Positions 53,554 through 63,119 are shown, counted from the first letter of the stretch. The stretch is 64,000 nt of DNA from Burkholderia lata (GCF_000012945.1 NC_007511.1:496001-560000), one strand, 5' to 3'. The notes: generated from the sequence alone by a model not told the origin. Numbers and translations: made by a program.

Positions 53554-54627
53554 TCAAGCCGCAGCCACCCCACCCAACGCCGGATAGTCGACATACCCGC
53601 GCGCATCGCCACCAAAGAACGTTTCGCGCCGCGCGTCGTTCATCGGCGCACCGGTCTTCACCCGCGTCACGAAATCCGGATTCGCCAGCACCATCTGCCC
53701 GTACGCTTCGAGATCGGCCAGCCCGGACTTCAGGTCGTCGCCGATCGCGTCGCGCGCGCGGCCCGGGCGGTTCAGGATCAGCGTGCCGTTCCAGCGTGAA
53801 CGCAGGTCGGCCAGCAGCGCTTCGTCGCCCTGATGCATCACGTGCAGGTAAGCGAGGCCGAGACGGTCGAGTTCCGTCGCGAGATGGCGATACAGGTCAG
53901 GCCCTTCGGTTCCTTCGTCGAGGCCGCCCAGCGTGTTGCCGGGCGATACGCGGAGGGCCGTGCGGTCCGCGCCGATCTCGTCGGCGATCGCCGTGGCCAC
54001 CTCGATCGCGAAGCGCGCGCGGTTGTCGATCGAGCCGCCGTACGCGTCGGTGCGCGTATTGGCGTTCGGCGCGAAGAACTGCTGGATCAGGTAGCCGTTC
54101 GCGCCGTGGATCTCGACACCGTCGGCGCCCGCCTCGATCGCGCGGCGCGCGGCGATCCGGAAGTCGTTCACGGTCTCGCGCACTTCGTCGAGCGTCAGCG
54201 CGCGCGGCGCGGGAATGTCCAGCATCCCCTTCATCGTGAACATCGGCGCGTTCGGCGCGATCGCCGACGGTGCAACGGCCTGCCGGTGATGCGGCGTATT
54301 GTCGGGATGCGACATGCGCCCGACGTGCATCAGCTGGATGAACAGGCGGCCGCCGCGCGCATGCACGCGGTCGCTGATCGCCTTCCAGCCGGCGACGTGC
54401 GCGTCGGTATAGATGCCGGGCGTCGTCAGGTAGCCCTGCCCGTCGTCCGACGGCTGCGTGCCTTCGCTGACGATCAGGCCGAGGCTTGATCGCTGCGCGT
54501 AATACTCGGCGGCCCATTCGCCGGGCGTGCCGTCGAAGGCGGCGCGGCTGCGGGTCATCGGCGCCATGACCAGGCGGTTTTCCAGCGTATATCGGCCCAC
54601 GCGGACCGGGGTGAACAGTTGGCTCAT
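53554..54627 (-). CDS. Alkene reductase, old yellow enzyme family (NemA-like)
   Basis: 357-residue FMN TIM barrel. NRLVMAPMTRSRA opens the barrel, HVGRMSHP carries a conserved His, and HGANGYLIQQFFAPNANTRTDAYGGS (near 183-208) is the family signature with substrate-binding His-x-x-Asn. It should reduce activated alkenes, quinones or nitro-esters with NADPH. The divergent LysR regulator is the likely controller. A second OYE is at the right edge of the window. Confidence 0.92.
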   Translation of the reverse strand: MSQLFTPVRVGRYTLENRLVMAPMTRSRAAFDGTPGEWAAEYYAQRSSLGLIVSEGTQPSDDGQGYLTTPGIYTDAHVAGWKAISDRVHARGGRLFIQLMHVGRMSHPDNTPHHRQAVAPSAIAPNAPMFTMKGMLDIPAPRALTLDEVRETVNDFRIAARRAIEAGADGVEIHGANGYLIQQFFAPNANTRTDAYGGSIDNRARFAIEVATAIADEIGADRTALRVSPGNTLGGLDEGTEGPDLYRHLATELDRLGLAYLHVMHQGDEALLADLRSRWNGTLILNRPGRARDAIGDDLKSGLADLEAYGQMVLANPDFVTRVKTGAPMNDARRETFFGGDARGYVDYPALGGVAAA

Positions 54628-54793
54628 GATGCGTCAGCTCCTCGAGATTCGGGATAGCGGCGCCGGGTCGGTGCCGCCTCGGGCGCCGGCCGCGCACGGG
54701 TGTGCCGACCTCGCCTCCACGCATCCATCATCCATTGCTTCCTTTTCGGGATAAACCGGGTAATCTGGATAACATTGATCCATTGATGGGGCA

Positions 54794-55675
54794 ATGAGCA
54801 TGGAACTGCTGAACGACATGGCGCTGTTCGTCGAAGTCGTGAAGGCGAAGGGTTTTCGCAGCGCGGCCGAGACGCTGGGGATGCCGAACTCGACGCTGTC
54901 GCGGCGCATCGGCGCGCTGGAGAAGGCGATCGGGCTGCGGCTGCTGCATCGCACGACGCGCCGGATCGAACTGACGGAGGCCGGCCAGCTTTACTTCGAG
55001 CGCTGCAAGCGCATCGTCGACGAGGCGCGGCTCGCGCACGAGCAACTCGGCGGGCTGCTGGCGGAGCCGACCGGCGTGCTGCGCGCATCGTTTCCGGTCG
55101 ATTTCGCGGTGGTCATTCTGGCGCCGCTGCTCGTCGAATTTGCGAACCGCCATCCAAAGCTGAGCTTCGACTACGAACTGACGTCGCGGCGCGTCGACCT
55201 GGTGAGCGAACCGTTCGACGTGGCGATCCGCATGGGCCCATCCGAGGATTCGCAACTGATCGCGCGGCGGATCGCAACGCTCCGGAACTACCTGTATGCG
55301 TCGCCCGGCTATCTTGCTCGCGCGGGCGAGCCGCAACAGCCGGAAGACCTCGCCACGCACGCGTGCCTCGGCCTGCAGCGGAGCGGGTCATGGACGCTGC
55401 ACGATGGCACGCGTTCCGTTGCGGTGCCGGTGAGCAGCCGTTTCGGGGCGAACAGCGTCGGCATGCTGCGGCGCCTGGCCACGCTCGACGCGGGCATCAT
55501 CGTGCTGTCCGAGGCGATCGTCGCGGACGATCTGGCCGCCGGCCGGTTGCGTCGCGTGATGCCCGAATGGGAAGGCGAGCCGATTCCGGTCTACGCGATG
55601 ACGGAAACGCGGCTGCTGCCCGCGAAGACGCAGCATTTCATCGAATTTCTGCGGGAGCGTTTCGCACAGGCGTGA
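54794..55675 (+). CDS. LysR-family transcriptional regulator
   Basis: 293 residues. The N-terminal winged helix has MALFVEVVKAKGFRSAAETLGMPNSTLSRRIGALE; the effector domain (about 90-290) is of the CrgA/DmlR kind. It is divergent from the old yellow enzyme gene with 166 bases between. GGATAA repeats (54751 and 54767) in the gap may be part of its site. The ATG at 54800 is an alternative start. Inducer unknown, probably an electrophile or quinone. Confidence 0.9.
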   Translation: MSMELLNDMALFVEVVKAKGFRSAAETLGMPNSTLSRRIGALEKAIGLRLLHRTTRRIELTEAGQLYFERCKRIVDEARLAHEQLGGLLAEPTGVLRASFPVDFAVVILAPLLVEFANRHPKLSFDYELTSRRVDLVSEPFDVAIRMGPSEDSQLIARRIATLRNYLYASPGYLARAGEPQQPEDLATHACLGLQRSGSWTLHDGTRSVAVPVSSRFGANSVGMLRRLATLDAGIIVLSEAIVADDLAAGRLRRVMPEWEGEPIPVYAMTETRLLPAKTQHFIEFLRERFAQA

Positions 55676-55697
55676 CGGGCGGGTATCCGTTCGTCGT

Positions 55698-56096
55698 TCA
55701 GTTCTGCGCCGGTTGCGGCGCGTCCAGCTGCGCTTCCCATTTCTTCAGGATGCGCACACGTGCCTGGCTGAAATCGACCCAGCAGCTCATCCGCGCGTCT
55801 TCCGGGATCATCTGCTGCGGATTGGCGGCTTTCACGTAGTCGCAGGTGTCGTCGGCGAAGCGGGTCCAGCTTGCCTGCGACTTCGCGAGCGCGCTGGCGG
55901 CATCGGGGTTGCGCTGCTTGAGCTTGTGCTCGAGCGACCGGTACGCGCGCTCGACGGCCTGGTTGTTCTGATCGAGTATGCAGATCCACACGTTGCTCAT
56001 CGTCGGGCCGTGTTGCTCGCAATCGACGGCGGCAAACGTGGTGGTGTGGCCGATCGCCAGCGCGGCGACGGCAAGGAAGCGGGGGGCGTGGCGCAT
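55698..56096 (-). CDS. DUF1311/LprI-like exported protein
   Basis: 132 residues: signal peptide to about 22, then four Cys (VDCEQ, WICILDQ, DTCDYV, MSCWVD) in a helical bundle, the pattern of the lysozyme-inhibitor LprI N-terminal (DUF1311) family. These periplasmic proteins sometimes inhibit lysozyme, but most have no proven role. It is 21 bases downstream of a lytic transglycosylase on the same strand, which makes a role near peptidoglycan plausible. Confidence 0.75.
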   Translation of the reverse strand: MRHAPRFLAVAALAIGHTTTFAAVDCEQHGPTMSNVWICILDQNNQAVERAYRSLEHKLKQRNPDAASALAKSQASWTRFADDTCDYVKAANPQQMIPEDARMSCWVDFSQARVRILKKWEAQLDAPQPAQN

Positions 56097-56117
56097 GCGC
56101 GTCGAACGAAACCGGGA

Positions 56118-56792
56118 TCAGTTGTTGCGGGCCGCCGTCGGGCTCGTCTTGTCGCTGACCGGCACCATGCGGCCGTTCGTATCGTTCGAGGGGTTCGCGG
56201 GTTTCGCGTCGTCGTCCGGTTCGAGCACGAAGCGGAACGAATCGACGCGCTGCATCACCTTCGCCGCATACGCGCTCGAACCGCCGCTGTAGCTCCTCAG
56301 TCCGGCCCGCACGTCGCCACCGGCCGCCCTCACGTAGCCCGACAGGATCGCCGACCCGACTTCGACGTTCGCATTCGGTTCGGTCAGGTCCTTCACGTTG
56401 CGCACCAGGCCGCGGTGCGCGGCCGGCACGACCTGCATCAGCCCGGTCGCGCCATGCTGGCCGCGTGCCTTTTCCTGGAAGCGCGATTCGATCGAAATAA
56501 TGGCGTAAACGAGGGCCGGAGGCAGCGAATATTTCGTCGCAGTGACGCTCACGATATCGGCAAGCTTCGCGGCCCGCTCCTTCGCGACACCGAATTTCTT
56601 CGTCAGGTAGGACGTGATGCGGCGGTTTGCTTCGTTCGGCTGATCGTTGGTGTCGGCGAGCGGCGCGGATGCGACGGACGGCGCCGATGCGGCCGCTTCG
56701 GGCGCGGACGCAGGCAGTGCGGACGCCTGCTGCGCCGATGCCTGTTGCGCGATACCGAGCGAAAGCACGATCAGCCAGAGAAACCGTCGCAT
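56118..56792 (-). CDS. Lytic transglycosylase, SLT domain (second copy)
   Basis: 224 residues with signal peptide MRRFLWLIVLSLGIAQQASA. A low-complexity Gln/Ala/Ser linker follows, then an SLT domain with catalytic E102 in SIESRF and GLMQVVP at about 120-126. The YSGGS segment stands in for the AYNAG loop, as YNGG does in the paralogue at 8601. Cuts peptidoglycan glycan strands in the periplasm. A short polar tail follows. The start was chosen for the signal peptide, as no clear ribosome site is visible. Confidence 0.85.
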   Translation of the reverse strand: MRRFLWLIVLSLGIAQQASAQQASALPASAPEAAASAPSVASAPLADTNDQPNEANRRITSYLTKKFGVAKERAAKLADIVSVTATKYSLPPALVYAIISIESRFQEKARGQHGATGLMQVVPAAHRGLVRNVKDLTEPNANVEVGSAILSGYVRAAGGDVRAGLRSYSGGSSAYAAKVMQRVDSFRFVLEPDDDAKPANPSNDTNGRMVPVSDKTSPTAARNN

Positions 56793-57015
56793 GGTGGAGT
56801 GAGGGAATTGGAAGGCGCCTAGTATATCGGCCAATCGCGGCGGGTGGTCGAGTGCCGGTTCGAATGAAAGCGGCATGTAGGCTTGTGTCGACTCGCGTCG
56901 GGCGGCGAGCCGATCGTTGCGCGGACACGCATCGGAGTCCGGATGAACGTCGCCGGGTGTTGCGTTTCGGTCGTTTTTACATGCAACCGTACGCGACAGG
57001 ATGCGGCCCTACGAG

Positions 57016-57051
57016 CACTACGCCCACTACGCCCACTACGCCCACTACGCG
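57016..57051. repeat. 9-bp tandem repeat (CACTACGCC)n
   Basis: Three exact CACTACGCC units (57016-57042) and a fourth ending CGCG (57043-57051). The TAG stop of the leftward permease gene (57045-57047) lies within the last unit. Confidence 0.85.
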
Positions 57052-57812
57052 CGCCGTGCGGCCGCCACCCGTGCAATCGCGCCGATCGCATCGCTGACGA
57101 GCACCGCGAGCAGCCCGACGATCACGCCGCCCTGCAGCACGAACGCGGTGTTCGACGTCTGCAGGCCCGCGATGATCACGTCGCCGAGCCCGCGCGCGGC
57201 GACCGTCGAGCCGATCGTCGCGGTGCCGAGATTGATCACGACCGCGAGCCGCACCCCGTTGACGATCACCGGAAACGCGAGCGGCAGCTCGACCGACACC
57301 AGTTGCTGCCAGCCGCTCATCCCCATCCCGCGTGCGGCATCGACGACGTCGCGCGGCACGTCCTCGAGCCCGGCGATTGTGCTTTCGAACACGGGCAGGA
57401 GACCGTACAACACGAGCGCGATCAGCACGGGCTTCAAGCCGAAGCCGACGGCCGGCACCGCGAGCGCGAGCACCGCGACGGGCGGGAAGGTCTGGCCGAT
57501 GTCGACGACGCTGCGCGCGACCGGCAGGAAATCCGCACCCCATGGCCGCGTGACCGCGATGCCGGCCGCGACCGCAACGATCGTGCCGATCACGCTCGAC
57601 AACGCGACCGTGCCGAGATGCGCAAGCGTGAGGTCGAGCAGGCTCGCACGATCGTAGATGACCGGTGCGCCGTTGTCCGCGAACGGCGCGAACAAGCCTT
57701 GCAGCCATGCGGGGCGCAATAGCAACACGAGCAGCAGCGCGAGCGCCGCCGCGCGCGCGACAGCCGCAAGAAGCGTCAATCGCTTGGGCTGCACGCTGCT
57801 GCGCGTCGTCAT
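57045..57812 (-). CDS. Osmoprotectant ABC transporter permease (OpuCB/YehY type)
   Basis: 255 residues. An N-terminal helix, then five to six membrane helices with DIGQTFPPVAVLALAVPAVGFG and the ARGMGMSGWQQLVSVELPLAFPVIVNGVRLAVV EAA-type loop. It belongs with the ATPase, whose stop overlaps its ATG. Last gene of the four-gene leftward operon. By family it imports betaine, choline-O-sulfate or other osmoprotectants. Confidence 0.9.
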   Translation of the reverse strand: MTTRSSVQPKRLTLLAAVARAAALALLLVLLLRPAWLQGLFAPFADNGAPVIYDRASLLDLTLAHLGTVALSSVIGTIVAVAAGIAVTRPWGADFLPVARSVVDIGQTFPPVAVLALAVPAVGFGLKPVLIALVLYGLLPVFESTIAGLEDVPRDVVDAARGMGMSGWQQLVSVELPLAFPVIVNGVRLAVVINLGTATIGSTVAARGLGDVIIAGLQTSNTAFVLQGGVIVGLLAVLVSDAIGAIARVAAARRA

Positions 57813-58747
57813 GCGGGCTTCCTTGCGTGCGCGCGGATCGCGTCGAGCGTGATGCGACGCGTGTTGTGGCCGTCGCCGGCTTCGACCGGCAGCACATCGA
57901 CACCGCGCCACAGCAGCTCGGACACGGCATCGCGCAGCGTGCGCGTCGCGGCAATCGGTTCGCCGTCGGCATGACCGGGTTCGGCCACTGCGTCGATCGG
58001 CGTCAGCGCGAGCAGGCGCAGCGGCCGGTCGACGCCTGCGACGAGCTGCTCGACGACGCCGGCCGCCGGCTTGCCGAGAATCTCGGCAGGCGTTGCGACC
58101 TGCAGCAGCCGGCCGCCGTCCATCACCGCGATCGTGTCGCCGAGCTTCAGCGCTTCCTCGATATCGTGCGTGACGATCACGACGGTGATGCCGAGGCGGC
58201 GCTGCAGCGCGAACAGGTCGTCCTGCGCCTTGTTGCGGATGATCGGATCGAGCGCGCCGAACGGCTCGTCCATCAGCAGCATCGCGGGCTCGGCCGCGAG
58301 CGCGCGCGCAACGCCGACGCGTTGTTGCTGGCCGCCCGACAGTTCGTGCGGCAGCTTGTCCGCGAACTCGGCCGGCGCGAGATGAAACAGGTCGAGCAAT
58401 TCGTTCACGCGCGCATCGATGCGATCGGCCGGCCAGCCGAGCAGGCGCGGCACGGTCGCGATGTTGCGCGCGACGCTCCAGTGCGGAAACAGCCCGTGCC
58501 CCTGGATCGCATAGCCGATGCCGCGACGCAGCTGTTCGGGCGCAACGGTGGCCGTATCGACGCCGTCGATGCGGATCGTGCCGCTGGTCGGCGCGATCAG
58601 CCGGTTGATCATGCGCAGCAGCGTCGACTTGCCGCTGCCGGATGCGCCGACGAGCGCGGTGATCGTGCCGCGTTTCATCGTCAGAGAGACGTCGTCGACG
58701 GCGACGATATCGCCGAAGCGTTTGCCCGCACGTTCGATCTCGATCAT
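57809..58747 (-). CDS. Osmoprotectant ABC transporter ATP-binding protein (OpuCA type)
   Basis: 312 residues. Walker A GASGSGKST at 33-41, signature LSGGQQQR near 135-142, Walker B LLMDEPFGALD near 157, and switch His in VTHDIEEA. The C-terminal part (about 235-310) is a shortened CBS-like region. It overlaps both flanking permease genes by four bases, so the system is tightly coupled. Energises the importer. Confidence 0.92.
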   Translation of the reverse strand: MIEIERAGKRFGDIVAVDDVSLTMKRGTITALVGASGSGKSTLLRMINRLIAPTSGTIRIDGVDTATVAPEQLRRGIGYAIQGHGLFPHWSVARNIATVPRLLGWPADRIDARVNELLDLFHLAPAEFADKLPHELSGGQQQRVGVARALAAEPAMLLMDEPFGALDPIIRNKAQDDLFALQRRLGITVVIVTHDIEEALKLGDTIAVMDGGRLLQVATPAEILGKPAAGVVEQLVAGVDRPLRLLALTPIDAVAEPGHADGEPIAATRTLRDAVSELLWRGVDVLPVEAGDGHNTRRITLDAIRAHARKPA

Positions 58748-59922
58748 CCTGCACGTCCCTTCGCGAGCGTGGTCGCGGCTTCGAATATGACGGCCGCCAC
58801 CAGCGCGAGCGCGATCGTCGGGATCGCGCCGAGCAGCACGAGATCGGCGGCCGATTGCCCGATCCCCTGGAAGATGAAGGTGCCGAAGCCGCCGCCGCCG
58901 ATCAGCGCGGCGACCGCGGTCAGCCCGATGTTCTGCACGAGCACGATGCGCACGCCGCTCAGGATCACCGGCAGCGCGAGCACGAGATCGACGCGCAGCA
59001 GCCGCTGCGCGCGCGTCATGCCCATCGCGCGCGCCGCTTCAGTGACGTGCGGCGGCACCTGGCCGAGCCCGACCACGACGCTCGACGCGATCGGCAGCAA
59101 CGAATACAGGAACAGCGCGAGCACGGCAGGAGCCACGCCGATGCCGCGGATGCCGAGCGCGGCCGCGAGCGGCACGTGTGCGGCGAGCAAGCCGAGCGGC
59201 GCCATCATCAGCCCATACATCGCGATGCTGGGGATCGTCTGCACGATATTGAGCACGGGCATCGCGACGGTACGCACCGCTGCGATGCGCGCACAGGCGA
59301 TGCCGAGCGGCACGCCCGCGATGAGCGCGGCGGCCACCGAGCCGCCTGCGAGCGACACGTGCCGGATCGCCTCGATCCAGAAGTCGTCGCTGCGCACCGC
59401 GTATTCGCGCATCACGGAGAGACCGTCCCACCAGCCGCTCGCGAGCGGCACCGAAATCGCTGCTATCGCGACGACGAGCGCGGCGAGGCGCCGCCACGGG
59501 CCGAATGCGAGCCGTGCGAGCGCGTCCGCGACGAGCACGGCCCACGCGAACAGCAACAACCAGACGCCGGAGGAGGGCGACACGCGGGCGAGCGTGTCGT
59601 CAGGGGCAACGACGTGCGTCGCGGCCGCGCCGACCGCGTACGCGAGCGTGGCGAGCCACGCGCAGCCGGCCACGAGCCGCCAGGCGGGGCGGTTTGCCGT
59701 CATCGCCCATAGCGCGCCGACGATCCACAGCGCGGCGAGCACGGCGCCCTGCAGGGCCGGCAGCGCGGCGAACACCGACAGGTCGGTGCCGGCCGCGATG
59801 CGGTTCGGCCGCAGTACCGCGAACGGCAGGCCGAGCACGGCGACGATCGTCAGTACCCCGATCAGGATGCCGACCTTGTCCGCCGTGATGCGTCGCGCGG
59901 ACGCTGCCGCGCGACCCGTCAT
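58744..59922 (-). CDS. Osmoprotectant ABC transporter permease (YehW type, extended)
   Basis: 392 residues. Three to four extra N-terminal membrane helices (about 15-190) precede the ABC permease core. The core has NIVQTIPSIAMYGLMMAPLG and ARAMGMTRAQRLLRVDLVLALPVILSGVRIV, matching the EAA loop. The long N-terminus is a feature of YehW/OpuC-like permeases. It overlaps the ATPase and the binding-protein genes by four bases each. Confidence 0.9.
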   Translation of the reverse strand: MTGRAAASARRITADKVGILIGVLTIVAVLGLPFAVLRPNRIAAGTDLSVFAALPALQGAVLAALWIVGALWAMTANRPAWRLVAGCAWLATLAYAVGAAATHVVAPDDTLARVSPSSGVWLLLFAWAVLVADALARLAFGPWRRLAALVVAIAAISVPLASGWWDGLSVMREYAVRSDDFWIEAIRHVSLAGGSVAAALIAGVPLGIACARIAAVRTVAMPVLNIVQTIPSIAMYGLMMAPLGLLAAHVPLAAALGIRGIGVAPAVLALFLYSLLPIASSVVVGLGQVPPHVTEAARAMGMTRAQRLLRVDLVLALPVILSGVRIVLVQNIGLTAVAALIGGGGFGTFIFQGIGQSAADLVLLGAIPTIALALVAAVIFEAATTLAKGRAG

Positions 59923-60842
59923 TTAACGAAGCCCTTCGATTTCAGGTAGCTTTTCGCGACGCCGGCGGCCGGTTCGCCGTTGATCTGGATGCGCGCGTTC
60001 AGCGTCTGCAGCGTCTTCAGGTCGAGGCTCGCGAACACGGGCTTCAGGTAGTCCGCGATTTGCGGGTGCGCTTTCAGCACGGCTTCGCGGATCACCGGCG
60101 CGGGCGCGTAGACGGGCTGTACGTGCTTGTCGTCGTCGAGCACCGCGAGGCCGCTCGATGCGATCCCGCCGTCGGTGCCGTAGACCATCGCGGCATTCAC
60201 GCCGTCGGTCTGGTTCGCGGCGGCCTTGATGGTTGCGGCCGTGTCGCCGCCGGACAGCACGACGAGCTGGTCGGGCTTCAGCTTGAAGCCGTATGCTTTC
60301 TCGAACGACGGCAGCGCGGACGCACTGTTCACGAATTCGGCCGACGCCGCGAGCTTCACCTTGCCGCCGCCCGCGACCCACTTGCCGAAATCGGAGAAGG
60401 TCTTCAGGTGCTGCGACTGCGCGACGGGCGCGAGCACGGCGACGCCCCACGTGTTGTTCGCGGGCGCCGGGGTGAGCCAGACGAGATGGTTCGCCGCGAA
60501 GTCGAGTTGCTTCGCGGTGTCGTAGCCCTGGCTTGCGTTCTTCCACAGCGGGTCGTCGGCCTTGTTGAAGAAGAACGCGGCGTTGCCCGTGTATTCGGGG
60601 TAGATGTCGATCTCGCCGCTCGTGAGCGCCTTGCGCACGATCGGCGTGGTGCCGAGCGCGATCTTCTCGGTGACGGCAATGCCGTGCGCCTTCAGCACCT
60701 GCGAGATGAGGTTGCCGAGCAGGTTGCCTTCGGTGTCGATCTTCGACGACACCACGACGGGCGTGTCGGCATGCGCGCCGGGCGCGACGATGGCGGCGGC
60801 GAACGCGAGGCCCAGGATCCGGGCGGGCAGGGCGAGCTTCAT
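59919..60842 (-). CDS. Osmoprotectant ABC transporter substrate-binding protein (OsmF/YehZ type)
   Basis: 307 residues with a signal peptide (MKLALPARILGLAFAAAIVAPGAHA). The mature protein opens TPVVVSSKIDTEGNLLGNLI and includes IDIYPEYTGNAAFFF and GVNAAMVYGTDGGI, the OpuC/OsmF (YehZ) pattern. It binds quaternary amines in the periplasm. First gene of the operon. The start at 60842 has GGAGA about ten bases upstream; ATG 60851 is too close to it. Confidence 0.9.
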   Translation of the reverse strand: MKLALPARILGLAFAAAIVAPGAHADTPVVVSSKIDTEGNLLGNLISQVLKAHGIAVTEKIALGTTPIVRKALTSGEIDIYPEYTGNAAFFFNKADDPLWKNASQGYDTAKQLDFAANHLVWLTPAPANNTWGVAVLAPVAQSQHLKTFSDFGKWVAGGGKVKLAASAEFVNSASALPSFEKAYGFKLKPDQLVVLSGGDTAATIKAAANQTDGVNAAMVYGTDGGIASSGLAVLDDDKHVQPVYAPAPVIREAVLKAHPQIADYLKPVFASLDLKTLQTLNARIQINGEPAAGVAKSYLKSKGFVK

Positions 60843-61009
60843 ACGGGCCATTCTCCAGGACGGGGGCGTACGCCGAAAGTTACTTGACTGAGCCGGCTTT
60901 GGCAAACCAGGTGAGGCGGCGTGTCCACAGCCCGTGTGGGGATAACCCGCATCCGTGTTGCAGGCTTGTTACACTGAAATCCGTTCCCGCCTTGCCGACA
61001 CTTCCTGAC

Positions 61010-61939
61010 ATGAAGCCCGAGTTGCTGGTTCTGATCGCATTGCGCGGCGACGCGCATCGCGATATCTCCACGTCGTTCGACGTGCGCTACGCCCCGACAT
61101 CCGAAGCACGCGAACGTGCGATCGCCGAACACGGCGGTACGATACGCGCGGTGCTGACCAACGGCAGCACGGGGCTCACCGCGGCCGAGATCGACCGTCT
61201 TACGCAACTCACGTTCATCAGCGCGCTCGGCGCCGGCTACGAGAACATCGACGTCACGCATGCCAAGGCGCGCGGCATTACCGTGGTCACGGGCGCCGGC
61301 ACCAACGACGATTGCGTCGCCGATCACGCGTTCGCGCTGCTGCTCGCGGCCGTGCGCAACGTCGTGCAGCTCGATGCGAAAACCCGCGCGGGCGTGTGGC
61401 GCGACGGACTGGCGATGCCGCCTAACGTGTCGGGCAAGAAGCTCGGCATCGTCGGGCTCGGCAAGATCGGCGAGAAGTGCGCGCGCCGCGCGGCCGGCTT
61501 CGACATCGAGATCGGTTATCACAACCGTTCGGTGAAGGATGTCCCCTACCGCTATTTCGATCGTGTCGATGCACTCGCGAAGTGGGCCGATTTCCTGATC
61601 GTCGCGACACCGGGCGGCGCGGGCACGCGGCACCTGATCGATCGCGCGGTGCTCGATGCACTCGGCCCCGGCGGGTTTGTCGTCAACGTGTCACGCGGCA
61701 GTGTTGTCGATACCGCTGCTTTGGCGGAGGCGTTGCACGAAGGGCGCATCGCGGGCGCGGGGCTCGACGTGTATGAAGGCGAACCGGAGCCGCCGCGCGC
61801 GCTGACGGATCTCGGCAATGTCGTGCTGACGCCGCACATGGGCGGCTGGTCGCCCGAGGCGCTCGATCGGTCGGTGCAGCAGTTCATCGACAACGCCGTG
61901 CGGCACTTCGCGGGGCAGCCGGTGCTCACGCCGGTGTGA
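61010..61939 (+). CDS. D-isomer-specific 2-hydroxyacid dehydrogenase
   Basis: 309 residues. The catalytic domain is split around a Rossmann NAD domain with GIVGLGKIGEKCARRA (about 144-159). VNVSRGSVVDTAALAEAL holds the catalytic Arg, DVYEGEPEPP the Glu, and HMGGWS the His. It resembles glyoxylate/hydroxypyruvate reductases, and could reduce hydroxypyruvate or glyoxylate with NAD(P)H. It is divergent from the osmoprotectant operon. No clear ribosome site precedes the ATG. Confidence 0.9.
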   Translation: MKPELLVLIALRGDAHRDISTSFDVRYAPTSEARERAIAEHGGTIRAVLTNGSTGLTAAEIDRLTQLTFISALGAGYENIDVTHAKARGITVVTGAGTNDDCVADHAFALLLAAVRNVVQLDAKTRAGVWRDGLAMPPNVSGKKLGIVGLGKIGEKCARRAAGFDIEIGYHNRSVKDVPYRYFDRVDALAKWADFLIVATPGGAGTRHLIDRAVLDALGPGGFVVNVSRGSVVDTAALAEALHEGRIAGAGLDVYEGEPEPPRALTDLGNVVLTPHMGGWSPEALDRSVQQFIDNAVRHFAGQPVLTPV

Positions 61940-62035
61940 ACAGCGTCCGGACAACGATTCGCCGCCAACCGTTTCGTCCGTGATCGATACCCGCGTGCGA
62001 CGAGTCCCGTGACTGTCGCAGGCGGACAAGAAGTG

Positions 62036-63034
62036 CTATCGATCGATATGCAGCACGAGCTTGCCGGTCGTCCCGCCCGACTCGAGCGTCGCATGCGCGT
62101 CGGCGATCGCGTCGAACGCATAGCTGCCTCCGATCAACGGCTTCAGCGCACCGGTGGCCAGCAGACCGAACAGCTCGCCGAGCGTTTGCCGCACGACGTG
62201 ATCGGCGAGGAACGCATGCAAAGAGAAACCGGACAGGGAGCGGCAGCCGAAGATGAGCGCGTTCATCAGGCTTTCATCGACCGTAAGCATGTGGCCGCTT
62301 GCCGCGCCATAGCCGACGAAACGACCGTGCGGCGCAAGGCTGGACACGAGCGTGCGGGCCACGGTACCACCGATCGAATCGAAGACGACGTCGGGGCCCG
62401 TGCCGCCGGTTGCAGCGCCCAGTCGATCGACCCACGCCTCGTCGCGATAGCTGACGGCCTGATCGGCACCGAGTGCCCGCACCGTCGATAGCTTCTCCAT
62501 GGAACCGGCCAGGCCGACGATCGTCCGTGCGCCGTCGAGTCTCGCCAGCTGGATGAGCATCGAACCGACGCCCCCGGCTGCCGCGGTGATGGCGACGGAT
62601 CTTGCGGCCACCGGCGTCTCGCGCAGCAGCACGCGGGCGACCAGGCCCTGCAGCATGACGGCCACGGCGTCGTCGTCCGACACCGCGTCGGGAATCGCGA
62701 CGATCAGCGGCGCGCGTACCGTCACGTATTCGGCATAGCCGCCGGTTCCGCTCGTGGCGCCGAACAGCGCCGCGGCCACGCGCTCGCCGATCCGGAAGCC
62801 CTGTACGTTTGTGCCGACGGCTTCGACGGTGCCGACCGTTTCCGATCCCAATATCGCCGGCAAAGTCGGTGCCGGCCCCGGATAGAGACCGGCGCGTTGC
62901 AGCGTTTCCGCGAAGTTCAGTCCGACACGCGTCACGCGCACGAGGACTTCGTCGGGAGCCGGTGTCGGGCGCTCGATCACGACCGGACGGAGTACGGAGG
63001 GATCGCCGAAACGATCGATCTGAATGGCATTCAT
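62036..63034 (-). CDS. Zinc-type alcohol dehydrogenase-like quinone oxidoreductase
   Basis: 332 residues of the MDR superfamily (quinone reductase/zeta-crystallin branch). The catalytic zinc Cys is absent (VTRVGLNFAETLQRAG), the NADPH-binding AAAGGVGSMLIQLARLDGA is near 150, and GGYAEYVTV is conserved. It reduces quinones or enones with NADPH. It is 85 bases after doxX, with an old yellow enzyme beyond, so the three probably form a leftward unit for electrophile or quinone stress. ATG 63034 preferred over GTG 63043. Confidence 0.88.
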   Translation of the reverse strand: MNAIQIDRFGDPSVLRPVVIERPTPAPDEVLVRVTRVGLNFAETLQRAGLYPGPAPTLPAILGSETVGTVEAVGTNVQGFRIGERVAAALFGATSGTGGYAEYVTVRAPLIVAIPDAVSDDDAVAVMLQGLVARVLLRETPVAARSVAITAAAGGVGSMLIQLARLDGARTIVGLAGSMEKLSTVRALGADQAVSYRDEAWVDRLGAATGGTGPDVVFDSIGGTVARTLVSSLAPHGRFVGYGAASGHMLTVDESLMNALIFGCRSLSGFSLHAFLADHVVRQTLGELFGLLATGALKPLIGGSYAFDAIADAHATLESGGTTGKLVLHIDR

Positions 63035-63119
63035 GGTGTTCACGGGAAAGTCTCGCCGGATGCGGGGGCGTTGCCCCCGGGGTGTGTGAGGTGTCGGGCA
63101 GGGCGCGGCGTCGGCCGGA

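Noticed and set aside
57016..57051. 9-bp repeats considered as a CRISPR or regulatory iteron array
   Set aside because: No spacers, no replication genes nearby, and they overlap a coding end; a simple tandem repeat.
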